Assembly: GCA_900111695.1 (NCBI GenBank)
Contig: FOHD01000004.1
Location: 1 to 64,000, forward strand
From: Olsenella sp. KH3B4
Lineage (GTDB): Bacteria; Actinomycetota; Coriobacteriia; Coriobacteriales; Atopobiaceae
Length of the DNA stretch: 64,000 nucleotides
Reading direction: 5' to 3'
Shown here: positions 33,711 through 41,860 of the stretch, one piece after another
Position numbering within the stretch: the stretch's first letter is position 1
Layout of the letters: every line of letters starts with the position of its first letter
Translations under genes and position numbers: made by a program
The notes under the pieces: model-generated
The model's database searches: none
What the model saw: only the letters and a program-made list of their open reading frames with translations
What the model was told of the DNA's origin: nothing

Positions 33711-34858
33711 GCGACAACACTCAGGACGAGCAGCCAAACGGTGCCGAGAAGGACGATGGTCCCGTGCGCATCCGCGCAAAGCGCCAGTGGGTCAACCTCC
33801 GTGGCAACTCCCTTGACGCCCGAGTTGGCGATGACCTCGTTGGCACCATGGGCAATGACCTGCGCGCCTACGTTGGCAAGCCTCGTGCGGCTGCGCTGGC
33901 GTCCGTTCCCGAGGCGCCCGCAGACGTTGTGGAGGCCATCCGTCGCGGTCTTACGGACGTGGGCTTCCGCGTGCATATGCTTGACCTTCCGTCCGGACCG
34001 GAGGCCTCCTCGACTGCGGCTCTCGAGTCCGTGTACGAGGGACTTGCGGAGACAGGCGTGAACGGCGACGATGTCGCCGTTGCCGTGGGAGGCGTGCGTG
34101 CCCTTTCCACGGCGTCGTTCGCGTGCCACACGTGGTGCGGCGGTCTGACGCTTGCGCAGGTTCCGCTCGACCCGACCACCGCGCTTCTCGCCGGCGTGAC
34201 CCCGCTTGCGCTTGACCTGCCTGGAGCGGAGCGGATGGTCACACAGGACGGAAGTGCCCGGTACGTGTACTGCGACCTCGACGTTGTGGATGGCACGCGC
34301 ACCGACGAGGCAGCCCTTTTCGCCCGCGCGCTCTTTGTGACCAGCGCCATGGCAGACTCGGACAAGTCGTTTGGACGTCTCTTTGACCGCGCAAACGACA
34401 TCGCCGCGCTTGACCGCGCTGCCATCTGCGACCAGTTGGTCGATTGCATGAAGAGCCGCGGCAAGATCATCTCGTCCACCTCGGTCGCCGTGCGGCAGTC
34501 CATCGACTACGGCACCACGTTCGTGCATGCGCTTCGCCCCCTGGTGGGTGAAGGCGTTCCCTCGTCGACCCTGCTTGCCGAGGGCATGCGCTTCTCGGCA
34601 CGCCTTTCGGTGGCACAGGGTGGGCTCTCGGTGGATGACATGCTCACGCAGGACGAGCTGCTTGACCGGCTTGAGCTGGGCTACGTTGAGTGCTCGGTCG
34701 ATCCCGCGGCTATGGCGGCCGCGCTCAAGGCCGAGCGCTTCCGTCGTTCGAACAAGTTCATGCTGGAGCTGCCGCGCTCGCTTGGCCGGGTGCGCCTTGC
34801 GGCCGTCGAGGACGACCAACTTGCCGAGCACGCTGTTGCGTGGTGCTCTGCCAGATAA
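33707..34858 (+). CDS. Divergent 3-dehydroquinate synthase-like protein, catalytic motifs lost
   Basis: A 383-residue protein in the usual aroB position. The order of secondary-structure segments follows AroB: VAVAVGGVRALS matches the NAD-binding GGGVVGD region, LAQVPLDPTTALLAGVTPL matches the PTT..DSSVGGKT region, and IDYGTTFVHALR plus TLLAEGMRFSARLS match the GHTFGHAIE and HGEAVAIGM segments. However the SVGGKT motif, the metal-binding Glu of the AEVIKYG segment and at least two metal-binding His are replaced. It is therefore probably not an active dehydroquinate synthase. GTG 33707 overlaps aroK (GTGA) after GAGAGGGGG; a TTG at 33689 is less likely. Confidence 0.6.
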   Translation: MSDNTQDEQPNGAEKDDGPVRIRAKRQWVNLRGNSLDARVGDDLVGTMGNDLRAYVGKPRAAALASVPEAPADVVEAIRRGLTDVGFRVHMLDLPSGPEASSTAALESVYEGLAETGVNGDDVAVAVGGVRALSTASFACHTWCGGLTLAQVPLDPTTALLAGVTPLALDLPGAERMVTQDGSARYVYCDLDVVDGTRTDEAALFARALFVTSAMADSDKSFGRLFDRANDIAALDRAAICDQLVDCMKSRGKIISSTSVAVRQSIDYGTTFVHALRPLVGEGVPSSTLLAEGMRFSARLSVAQGGLSVDDMLTQDELLDRLELGYVECSVDPAAMAAALKAERFRRSNKFMLELPRSLGRVRLAAVEDDQLAEHAVAWCSAR

Positions 34859-34942
34859 CACGGCTTCACTTCCGCCGCCCGCCATTCAGCGGGCGGCGCT
34901 ACCAGTCACTACTGTCCGCATTACAAGGGAGAAGAGAGAAAC

Positions 34943-36070
34943 ATGGCTGATGCACACGCCTGCGCCGCACGCGTCGAGAGGTTCCGCGCGCTTATGGCCG
35001 AGAGGGGCTATGACGCGGTAATCCTTCGCAACAACCCCGACCTTCGCTGGCTCACCGGTGCCGAGCGCACCTTCGACGACGAGGTTGCCCACTCCGCCTT
35101 CGTGACCGCCGACGGCCTCTGGCTTCACACCGACTCGCGCTACTTTGGCACCTTCCAGAACCGCCTTGGCGCTGACACCCCCTGGAAGCTCGACATGGAC
35201 ATCGTTGCCCCCGCGTGGTGGGCGGCGCAGCGCATCCGCGAGACCCGCTCGCGCGTCGTTGCCCTCGAGGACACCTGTGACCTGGCGTTCTTTGACGCCC
35301 TGGGCGAGGAGTGCTCCAAGGCTTCGGTGGCCGTTCTCATGCCGCGCCTCCATGGCGACATTGCCAACCTGCGCATCGTGAAGGATGCGGAGGAGGTCGA
35401 GCTCATGCGTCACGCGCAGTCGATCACCGACGCGGCGTTCGAGCACATCTGCGGCTACATCAAGCCCGGCCTCACCGAGCAGCAGGTTCGTGCCGAGCTG
35501 GAGGGCTGGATGCTCTCGAACGGCGCCGACTCGCTCTCTTTTGACTCGATCATCGCTTCCGGCCCCAACGGTGCCAACCCCCACGCACAGCCTGGCGAGC
35601 GCGTGATTCAGCGTGGCGACATGATCGTGATGGACTATGGCGCTGGATACCACGACTACCACTCGGACATGACCCGTACGGTCTGCGTGGGCGAGCCCAG
35701 CGACCTCCAGCGCAAGGTCTACGAAGCAACTCGTGCGGCAAACGAGGCCTGCGAGGCCGCCATCCATGGGGGTGTTATTGGTCGCGAGATTCACGAGCTG
35801 GCGCACAAGGTCATCTGCGAGGCGGGCTTCCCCGAGTACTGCTTCGCGCATGGTCTTGGGCACGGTGTGGGCCTGGAGATTCACGAGCAGCCCATGTTCA
35901 ACATGAGGAACGACAAGCCAATCCCTGCGGGCTCGGTGATTACCGTGGAGCCGGGCACGTACCTGCCCGGGCAGTTCGGCGTGCGTGTCGAGGACTTCGG
36001 CATCGTGACCGAGAACGGCTACGAGGTCTTCACCCAGTCTCCGCACGACCTGGTGTGCATCCCCTGCTAG
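34943..36070 (+). CDS. pepP: Xaa-Pro aminopeptidase/dipeptidase (M24)
   Basis: A 375-residue metallopeptidase that removes N-terminal residues next to proline. The N-terminal creatinase-like domain begins with AERGYDAVILRNNPDLRWLT. The dimetal ligands are all visible: Asp in VMDYGAGY, Asp in YHSDMTRT, His in GLGHGVGLEIHE, Glu in TVEPGTYLPG and the last Glu in GVRVEDFG. ATG 34943 follows AAGGGAGAAGAGAG. In many Gram-positive genomes this gene is directly followed by efp; here a PTS operon of about 4 kb lies between them. Confidence 0.92.
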   Translation: MADAHACAARVERFRALMAERGYDAVILRNNPDLRWLTGAERTFDDEVAHSAFVTADGLWLHTDSRYFGTFQNRLGADTPWKLDMDIVAPAWWAAQRIRETRSRVVALEDTCDLAFFDALGEECSKASVAVLMPRLHGDIANLRIVKDAEEVELMRHAQSITDAAFEHICGYIKPGLTEQQVRAELEGWMLSNGADSLSFDSIIASGPNGANPHAQPGERVIQRGDMIVMDYGAGYHDYHSDMTRTVCVGEPSDLQRKVYEATRAANEACEAAIHGGVIGREIHELAHKVICEAGFPEYCFAHGLGHGVGLEIHEQPMFNMRNDKPIPAGSVITVEPGTYLPGQFGVRVEDFGIVTENGYEVFTQSPHDLVCIPC

Positions 36071-36096
36071 TAGGGGGCGTTTTGCTCGAGTACGTT

Positions 36097-36133
36097 GGGC
36101 CCCTCTGGTGTCGGATTGACGCCAGAGGGGCCC
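36097..36133 (+). terminator. Terminator-like hairpin after pepP
   Basis: GGGCCCCTCTGGTGTC at 36097-36112 pairs with GACGCCAGAGGGGCCC at 36118-36133 with one mismatch, then TTTCG. It is followed at once by the first GGCGCC unit of the composite repeat. Confidence 0.65.
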
Positions 36134-36405
36134 TTTCGTACGGGGCTGCTGCAGGAACGCGCCTTGTGGCGCCAAAACGGCGCCGCAGCGGGGTTTCCAG
36201 CGGCGTCTCAGCCCAAAAAACGCACACCAAAACGACTGGTTACTACCAGCTTCCTGGGAAAACGCGCCTGGCGAGAACCCCGTATCGTTTTCGTGTGCGC
36301 TTTTGCCCCACCTATTGCGGGAACGAGCCCTCCGGCGCCAGAACGGCGCCACAGCGGCGACCTCGTACGCACTTGCTGCCAAGAGTCATCCTGTGGCGCC
36401 GCCGC
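36134..36405. repeat. Composite intergenic repeat, copy 2
   Basis: A GGCGCC unit lies at 36134-36198 (beginning TTTCGTACGGGGCTGCTGC), palindrome A at about 36211-36306, then further GGCGCC units at about 36313-36405. Palindrome A matches the 22.2 kb copy almost base for base, including the loop. It precedes an A+T-richer promoter region. Confidence 0.85.
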
Positions 36406-36429
36406 CCCCAGCCCCGGCGAAATAATCGG

Positions 36430-36696
36430 TGAACGGTGTTAGGAGAAACTCCTACCTTGACCTTGGCATTCTCGCCATTTCCTCCTGGATTTGACCCTGC
36501 AGCCTACCGTTCGCCAACTTGTATGAACAACTATCTCGTTAAGGTTTTACTATTCATGCTGATAACTGGCGTCTCATGCAAATTTGCTTGACCAAGTTGA
36601 TTTTTCCTAGGGTTGATTTCTCCACATTCGATAGTTATCTGTGTCCTATAATGTGAAGCCGATGTGAACGAGGCATGAAGGATGGGAGAAGATAAC
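36430..36696 (+). promoter_or_regulatory. A+T-rich promoter region of the mannose-family PTS operon
   Basis: This stretch is much more A+T-rich than its surroundings. TATAAT at 36647-36652 is an exact -10; the -35 is weak (CATTCG at 36625-36630, 16-base spacer). Repeated TTGAT/TTGACC words at 36588-36615 could bind an activator. I did not recognise a specific operator. Confidence 0.55.
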
Positions 36697-36780
36697 ATGA
36701 ACGCCTCTTCACATTTGACGCGTTTTCTGTTGGCGGTACGAGAGATGCGTAAGGAGGAAGAATGGTCAGTATCGTTCTAG
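36697..36780 (+). CDS. Possible 27-codon leader peptide overlapping the PTS EIIAB start
   Basis: ATG 36697 is preceded by GGGAGAAG at ideal spacing and opens a frame of 27 codons (MNASSHLTRFLLAVREMRKE in part) that stops at 36780, 19 bases inside the EIIAB gene in another frame. Its translation would reach the EIIAB ribosome site (AAGGAGGAAG), so it could couple or regulate translation. No homologue is known to me and it may be chance. Confidence 0.3.
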   Translation: MNASSHLTRFLLAVREMRKEEEWSVSF

Positions 36781-37772
36781 CCAGCCACGGCAAGTTCGCC
36801 GAAGGGATCATGGAGTCCGGCCAGATGATCTTTGGGCCGCAGAAGGATGTTGCTGCTGTTACCCTGACGCCTGACATGGGTCCCGATGACCTCAAGGCGA
36901 AGCTGAAGGATGCCGTCGCATCGTTCGATGAGCAGGAGCACGTGCTCTTCTTCGTCGACCTTTGGGGCGCCACTCCATTCAACCAGGTCAACGGTCTGCT
37001 TGCGAGCGAGGGCCACGAGGACTGGGTCATGGTAACGGGTCTCAACCTGCCCATGCTGATCCAGGCCTACGGTGATCGCATGAGTGAGGAGTCCGCGGCT
37101 GCCATTGCCAAGGACGTCTTCACCGAGGCAAAGAACGGCATCCGCATCAAGCCCGAGGAGCTTGAGCCCAAGGAGGCTGCTCCCGCAGCTGCCGCAGCTG
37201 CTGCTGCCGCACCCGCGGGTGCCATTCCGGAGGGAACGGTCATCGGTGACGGACACATCAAGATCGTGTTCGCACGTGTTGACACCCGTCTGCTTCACGG
37301 CCAGGTTGCAACCACCTGGACCAAGGCGGCCAACCCCGACCGCATCATTGTCTGCTCCGACGGCGTTGCCTCAGACCAGCTCCGCAAGACCATGATTATC
37401 CAGGCGGCCCCTCCGGGAGTCCACGTACACGTAGTTCCCATCAAGAAGATCTGCGAGATCGCGAAGGACCCCCGCTTTGGCAACACTCATGCCATGCTTC
37501 TCTTCGAGACCCCGCAGGACGCCCTTCGCGCCATCGAGGGCGGCGTCCCCGTCAAGAAGCTCAACCTCGGTTCCATGGCCCACTCCGTGGGCAAGGTCGT
37601 CGTGACCAACGCACTCGCCATGGATCAGAACGACGTTGACACTCTCGAGAAGATCAAGGCCAAGGGCGTCGACTTTGACATCCGCAAGGTCCCAGCTGAC
37701 AAGGCAGAGTCCTACGACGCCATCATCAAGAAGGCCGAGAGCGAGCTCGCCGCGCAGTCGGCCAACAAGTAG
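36762..37772 (+). CDS. manX: PTS mannose/fructose/sorbose-family EIIAB component
   Basis: A 336-residue fused EIIA-EIIB protein of the mannose class. Residues 1-130 are EIIA, with the phosphorylated His in IVLASHGKFAEGI; an Ala/Pro-rich linker covers residues about 143-160; EIIB follows with its phospho-His in RVDTRLLHGQVATTW. It relays phosphate from HPr to the incoming sugar. ATG 36762 has a strong AAGGAGGAAG site. It begins a four- to five-gene operon. Glucose and mannose are the likely substrates by family, not proven. Confidence 0.94.
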   Translation: MVSIVLASHGKFAEGIMESGQMIFGPQKDVAAVTLTPDMGPDDLKAKLKDAVASFDEQEHVLFFVDLWGATPFNQVNGLLASEGHEDWVMVTGLNLPMLIQAYGDRMSEESAAAIAKDVFTEAKNGIRIKPEELEPKEAAPAAAAAAAAAPAGAIPEGTVIGDGHIKIVFARVDTRLLHGQVATTWTKAANPDRIIVCSDGVASDQLRKTMIIQAAPPGVHVHVVPIKKICEIAKDPRFGNTHAMLLFETPQDALRAIEGGVPVKKLNLGSMAHSVGKVVVTNALAMDQNDVDTLEKIKAKGVDFDIRKVPADKAESYDAIIKKAESELAAQSANK

Positions 37773-37787
37773 GGTTAAGGAGGGGTT

Positions 37788-38603
37788 ATGTCACCAATTT
37801 CGATTCTGCTCGTTATCATCGTCGCCTTCCTGGCAGGCATGGAGGGCATCCTCGACGAGTGGGAGTTCCACCAGCCTCTGGTCGCATGCACGCTTATCGG
37901 CCTTGTGACGGGTCACCCTGCGGAGGGAATCCTCCTGGGCGGCTCGCTCCAGATGATTGCCCTTGGCTGGGCCAACATCGGTGCCGCCGTTGCTCCTGAT
38001 GCGGCTCTCGCGTCCGTCGCCTCCGCCATCCTCATGGTCATCGCCATCAACGGCGGCTCCGACCCCAACGAGGCCATGACCACCTCCATCGCCGTCGCCG
38101 TGCCTCTGTCCGTCGCCGGCCTGTTCCTCACCATGGTCTGCCGTACCATCGCAACGGCTATGGTCCACGGCATGGACAAGTGCGCCGAGAACGATGACAT
38201 GGCCGGTATCGAGCGCTGGCAGGTCATTGCCATCTGCATGCAGGGCGCCCGTATTGCCATCCCGGCTGCGGCCCTCTGCTTCATCCCCGGTGACGCCGTG
38301 ACCGCGGCGCTCAACGCGATGCCCGCTTGGCTCTCCGGCGGCATGGCCGTTGGCGGCGGCATGGTCTGCTGCGTGGGCTACGCCATGGTCATCAACATGA
38401 TGGCCACCAAGGAGGTCTGGCCGTTCTTCGCGCTCGGCTTCGTTCTCGCTGCCATCTCCCAGCTCACCCTTATCGCCCTGGGCGTCATCGGCCTCTCGCT
38501 CGCCTTCATCTACCTCGGCCTCAAGGAGTACGCCAAGCAGAATGGCGGCTCCGGTGCCGTGGGCTCCGGCGACCCGCTGGGCGACATCATCGACAACTAC
38601 TAG
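37788..38603 (+). CDS. manY: PTS mannose-family IIC permease
   Basis: A 271-residue membrane protein with about seven hydrophobic segments. It opens with ISILLVIIVAFLAGMEGILD and has the family-typical LGGSLQMIALGWANIGAAVA and PDAALASVASAI regions. It forms the sugar channel together with IID. ATG 37788 follows AAGGAGGGGTT, 15 bases after the EIIAB stop. In other species this IIC/IID pair also serves as a receptor for class IIa bacteriocins. Confidence 0.93.
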   Translation: MSPISILLVIIVAFLAGMEGILDEWEFHQPLVACTLIGLVTGHPAEGILLGGSLQMIALGWANIGAAVAPDAALASVASAILMVIAINGGSDPNEAMTTSIAVAVPLSVAGLFLTMVCRTIATAMVHGMDKCAENDDMAGIERWQVIAICMQGARIAIPAAALCFIPGDAVTAALNAMPAWLSGGMAVGGGMVCCVGYAMVINMMATKEVWPFFALGFVLAAISQLTLIALGVIGLSLAFIYLGLKEYAKQNGGSGAVGSGDPLGDIIDNY

Positions 38604-38627
38604 GCTTGCAAGGGAGTGTGATTAGCA

Positions 38628-39560
38628 ATGGCAGAAGAGATTCAGGAAAAGGGCGTCCACCTTACCAAGCAGGATCGCCTCGCGGTCTTCAACCGTCACC
38701 AGTACCTGCAGGGCTCGTGGAACTACGAGCGTATGCAGAACGGCGGCTGGTGCTACGCCATGATTCCCGCGATCAAGAAGCTCTATCCCAACAGGGATGA
38801 CCAGATTGCGGCCCTGAAGCGTCACCTCGAGTTCTACAACACGCACCCGTACGTCTTCGCACCCGTCATCGGCGTCACCCTCGCCCTCGAGGAGGGCCGC
38901 GCCAACGGCGAGCCCATCGACGACGTCACCATCCAGGGCGTCAAGGTAGGTATGATGGGTCCTCTCGCCGGCGTCGGTGACCCCGTCTTCTGGTACACGG
39001 TGCGCCCGCTGCTCGGCGCCCTCGGTGCGTCTCTGGCACTGGGTGGCTCCCCGCTCGGCCCCATCCTGTTCTTCGTGCTCTGGAACGTCATCCGCCTTGC
39101 CTTCCTCTGGTACACCCAGGAGGCTGGCTACCGCGCTGGTGCCGACATCTCCAAGGACCTCTCGGGCGGCAAGCTTGGCAAGATCACTGAGGGCGCTTCC
39201 ATCCTCGGTATGTTCGTCATCGGCGCCCTGGTCGAGCGCTGGGTGACCATCAGCTTCAAGCCGGTTGTCTCCACGATCCAGCAGCAGGCCGGTGCCTACA
39301 TCGATTGGTCGACCATCACCGGCGACGCCGAGGGCATCAAGAACGCCCTCACGCAGTACTCTGCGCTCGGTGCCAACGGCCTTGACCAGATGAAGGTCAC
39401 CACCCTCCAGCAGAACCTCGACTCGCTGATCCCCGGCCTCGCCGCCGTGGCCCTCACGCTGTTCGTGTGCAAGCTGCTGAAGAAGAACGTCTCGCCGATT
39501 GTCATCATCCTCGCCCTCTTTGGCGTGGGTATCCTCGGCCGCCTCATCGGGCTGCTCTAG
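38628..39560 (+). CDS. manZ: PTS mannose-family IID component
   Basis: A 310-residue membrane-associated partner of IIC. The soluble N-terminal half has FNRHQYLQGSWNYERMQNGG and MMGPLAGVGDPVFWYTVRPL, both strongly conserved in IID; C-terminal membrane segments end in IIILALFGVGILGRLIGLL. ATG 38628 follows AAGGGAGTGTGATTAGCA. A terminator lies after it, yet DUF956 genes follow. Confidence 0.93.
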   Translation: MAEEIQEKGVHLTKQDRLAVFNRHQYLQGSWNYERMQNGGWCYAMIPAIKKLYPNRDDQIAALKRHLEFYNTHPYVFAPVIGVTLALEEGRANGEPIDDVTIQGVKVGMMGPLAGVGDPVFWYTVRPLLGALGASLALGGSPLGPILFFVLWNVIRLAFLWYTQEAGYRAGADISKDLSGGKLGKITEGASILGMFVIGALVERWVTISFKPVVSTIQQQAGAYIDWSTITGDAEGIKNALTQYSALGANGLDQMKVTTLQQNLDSLIPGLAAVALTLFVCKLLKKNVSPIVIILALFGVGILGRLIGLL

Positions 39561-39613
39561 GCTTCTCTCCCCGGATTTCCGGGCGTTGCGCCAACGAGAA
39601 TGGCGCGCACTGT

Positions 39614-39655
39614 GGGCCGCACCCTGCTACGCTGATGGGGTGCGGCCCCGTTTGA
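39614..39655 (+). terminator. Terminator after the PTS IID gene
   Basis: GGGCCGCACCC at 39614-39624 pairs exactly with GGGTGCGGCCC at 39638-39648; CGTTTGATT follows. It may attenuate rather than abolish read-through into the DUF956 gene. Confidence 0.8.
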
Positions 39656-39723
39656 TTGGGGTGAAGGCGCGGCGGTTCTTCTCGCCGCAGCCAGTAGTAT
39701 GGTATCGAGAAGGGTGCTACCAC

Positions 39724-40113
39724 ATGGCGCAGTCTCAGAACACGAGGGTCGACTATACGGACCGCGCGACGAATCTCGACGGGCTTACGTCCGGCGGAAA
39801 CGTGATGCTGGGCGACGTGGCGTTCGAGTATTACAACGAGAAGAACGTCGAGGACTTCATCCAGATTCCCTGGGACGAGGTCGATTACGTCTCGGCGTCG
39901 GTCATAGCGAAGAAGACGATTCCCCGCTTTGCCATCTTTGTGAAAGACGGTCGCCACTTCACCTTCTCGACAGGCGACAACAAGGCGTGCCTGCGTGCCA
40001 TTCGCGAGCATGTGCCCGCCGAGCGTCTCCTTCGCTCTCCTTCGTTCTTCCAGGTCGTCGGTGCTGGGGCCAAGGGCCTGTGGAACAACACCGTCGGCCG
40101 CCTGGGGCACTAG
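39724..40113 (+). CDS. DUF956 family protein
   Basis: A 129-residue soluble protein. NVEDFIQIPWDEVDYVSASV, PRFAIFVKDGRHFTFSTGD and LLRSPSFFQVVG are diagnostic of DUF956, a family almost always encoded behind mannose-type PTS genes. In firmicutes such proteins have been proposed to regulate or associate with the Man-PTS; the fold resembles a PH domain. ATG 39724 has GAGAAGGG upstream, and TATGGT near 39699 may be its own -10. Confidence 0.85.
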   Translation: MAQSQNTRVDYTDRATNLDGLTSGGNVMLGDVAFEYYNEKNVEDFIQIPWDEVDYVSASVIAKKTIPRFAIFVKDGRHFTFSTGDNKACLRAIREHVPAERLLRSPSFFQVVGAGAKGLWNNTVGRLGH

Positions 40114-40114
40114 C

Positions 40115-40459
40115 ATGGCTGGGGCTCGCGCCTCTCGGGCGCTCAACGCGCAGATTGAGCTTTCGACCCGAGGCAACTTGCTGCAGGGACCGCTTCCTCG
40201 GCCCGGCGTCTGGGAGCTGGGCGAGAAGGGCATCGACTTTGTTCCCGAGGATCCCGCGCGCGGCAGGGTTCAGGTGGAGTGGGCGGACGTCGACGAAGTG
40301 CGTTGCGACATCGTGCGCGAGCACGTGCGCAGCCTCACGGTCGAGACCAATACGGGGGAGCGCCTGGTGATGATTGCGGCAGATTCCCTCGGTGCCCTGC
40401 GTGCGATTGCGGCCCATGTGGGGCGTGACCGTCTCGTCGATGTGAACGCCGGGAGGTAG
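40115..40459 (+). CDS. Second, divergent DUF956-like protein
   Basis: A 114-residue protein starting one base after the previous stop. It keeps the same outline: an N-terminal RGNLLQGPLPRPGVWELG in place of the unit leading to the FEYYN strand, VQVEWADVDEVRCDIV matching IQIPWDEVDYVSASV, and ERLVMIAADSLGALRAIAAH matching HFTFSTGDNKACLRAIREH. It lacks the C-terminal FFQV segment. A tandem duplication followed by divergence is the simplest reading. Confidence 0.6.
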   Translation: MAGARASRALNAQIELSTRGNLLQGPLPRPGVWELGEKGIDFVPEDPARGRVQVEWADVDEVRCDIVREHVRSLTVETNTGERLVMIAADSLGALRAIAAHVGRDRLVDVNAGR

Positions 40460-40500
40460 CCCCGCCGGCCCAGATCCGGCGTTCCGGCGGCGCTCTCGCG

Positions 40501-40573
40501 ATGCCGCGGGATTTCGCCAGTTAAGGGCCGCTAAACGTTCGGAGAAGTCCTAACCGGCGAGAATCCGCGGCAT
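40501..40573. repeat. Long intergenic palindrome (family E)
   Basis: ATGCCGCGGGATTTCGCCAG at 40501-40520 and its near complement at 40554-40573 form arms of about 23 bases with few mismatches, enclosing about 27 bases. It lies between the DUF956-like gene and efp. AAACGTTCG occurs at 40533 and again at 40612. Confidence 0.7.
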
Positions 40574-40689
40574 TATCTTCGAGGCAACGGGTGTATGTCA
40601 GCCGCTTGCCCAAACGTTCGCACCAATGCCCCTTTTTGCACGTTTTTGGAAGACGCCCGGAGCCGGTCGCGCCATCGTGCCAAGGCGTC

Positions 40690-40695
40690 TATACT
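40690..40695 (+). promoter_or_regulatory. -10 box of efp
   Basis: GTCTATACTG: TATACT at 40690-40695, 56 bases before the GTG. The short leader includes a GCCCGG...CCGGGC stem at about 40713-40730. No good -35. Confidence 0.5.
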
Positions 40696-40751
40696 GTACC
40701 GCCGTACGAAACTGCCCGGTGTGCCCGGGCAAGGGAGAAGGAGACCTTTTC

Positions 40752-41315
40752 GTGGCTACACTTTCCATCACCGACCTCAAGGCTGGCCTTGGCGTCAACA
40801 TCAAGGGCAAGGACTGCGTCATTCTCGAGGCCCAGCACGTTAAGCCTGGCAAGGGCAACACCTACGTTCGCACCAAGTACCGTGACATCCGCACCGGCCG
40901 CGTGAACGAGGAGAACTTCCAGCAGTCCGCCAAGTTCGAGAGCGTCGACATGCGCACCCGCGAGATGCAGTACCTCTACGACGACGGCACCTCCTTCTGG
41001 TTCATGGACACCGAGACCTACGAGCAGATTCCTGTCGACAGGGCGCTCATCGGCGACAACGACAAGTTCCTCAAGGAGAACGACATCTGCCTTCTCCAGT
41101 ACGCAAACGACGTCCTCTACGCCGTTCAGCCTCCCACCTTCATCGAGGTCGAGATCACCCAGACCGACCCTGGCTTCAAGGGCGACACCGTCCAGGGCGG
41201 CACCAAGCCTGCCGTCATCGAGACCGGTGCTACCATCCAGGTCCCCATGTACCTCAACCAGGGTGAGAAGATCAAGGTCGACACCCGCGACGGCAAGTTC
41301 GTCGCTCGCGTCTAG
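40752..41315 (+). CDS. efp: Translation elongation factor P
   Basis: A 187-residue three-domain factor that rescues ribosomes stalled at polyproline. ITDLKAGLGVNIKGKDC opens domain I; the tip loop is HVKPGKGNTYVRTK, with Lys at the position modified in E. coli; domain III ends IKVDTRDGKFVARV. The gene encoding a modification enzyme is not nearby. Start is GTG 40752 (VATLSI), supported by GGAGAAGGAGACC and by family length. Confidence 0.97.
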   Translation: MATLSITDLKAGLGVNIKGKDCVILEAQHVKPGKGNTYVRTKYRDIRTGRVNEENFQQSAKFESVDMRTREMQYLYDDGTSFWFMDTETYEQIPVDRALIGDNDKFLKENDICLLQYANDVLYAVQPPTFIEVEITQTDPGFKGDTVQGGTKPAVIETGATIQVPMYLNQGEKIKVDTRDGKFVARV

Positions 41316-41359
41316 CATCGAGCGCAGGCACTGACGGCGCCAACTTCAACCCGCACACG

Positions 41360-41419
41360 CGCCCGCGTGGCCACTGCCGCGCGGGCGTCTGCTTCCCAAG
41401 TGCCGGCAACGTCTATACT
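41360..41419 (+). promoter_or_regulatory. efp terminator stem and promoter of the asp23-nusB operon
   Basis: CGCCCGCG at 41360-41367 pairs with CGCGGGCG at 41380-41387, a stem without a clean T-run. TATACT at 41414-41419 within CGTCTATACTGG is a clear -10, nearly identical to the efp one. Confidence 0.5.
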
Positions 41420-41496
41420 GGCAGTGTTTGGGGTCTGCGGCGGACAAGCACGCCCGTCGCGTGGCGGCAACGAACCGAGCACAAGGAGGGCCACCT

Positions 41497-41859
41497 ATGG
41501 CCGAAAGCGAGCTTTACGTTTCTGGCATCGGCATTTCCAAGCGAGTCATCTCGACCGTCGTGTCTCTCGCCGCCAAGCGCGTCGAGGGCGTTGCCTCTGT
41601 GGGTGGCAACGACATCACCTCGAGCCTCATCAGCGTCTTTACCAGCAACTCGGTTGCCCCCGAGTCCGCCGTCGAGTCCTCCGTCGAGGACGGCGGCCTA
41701 CGTGTCTGCGTTCACCTCGCCGTCTTCTACGGCTATCCATTCACCAAGCTTGCGGCTGACGTCCGCAGCGAGGTTGCCAACGCCATCACCGAGCAGGTGG
41801 GCGTCGGCGTGACCGCCGTGGATGTGTGCATTGACAGCCTCGTCTTCCCCAAGGAGTAA
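41497..41859 (+). CDS. Asp23/Gls24 family envelope stress response protein
   Basis: A 120-residue protein. The sequence ISKRVISTVVSLAAKRVEGV, then LRVCVHLAVFYGYPFTKLAAD and ITEQVGVGVTAVDVCIDSL, matches the Asp23/Gls24 (DUF322) family. Relatives cluster at the membrane and respond to alkaline or envelope stress. ATG 41497 has AAGGAGGG upstream. It is directly followed by nusB with a one-base gap, a common actinobacterial and firmicute arrangement. Confidence 0.9.
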   Translation: MAESELYVSGIGISKRVISTVVSLAAKRVEGVASVGGNDITSSLISVFTSNSVAPESAVESSVEDGGLRVCVHLAVFYGYPFTKLAADVRSEVANAITEQVGVGVTAVDVCIDSLVFPKE

Positions 41860-41860
41860 C

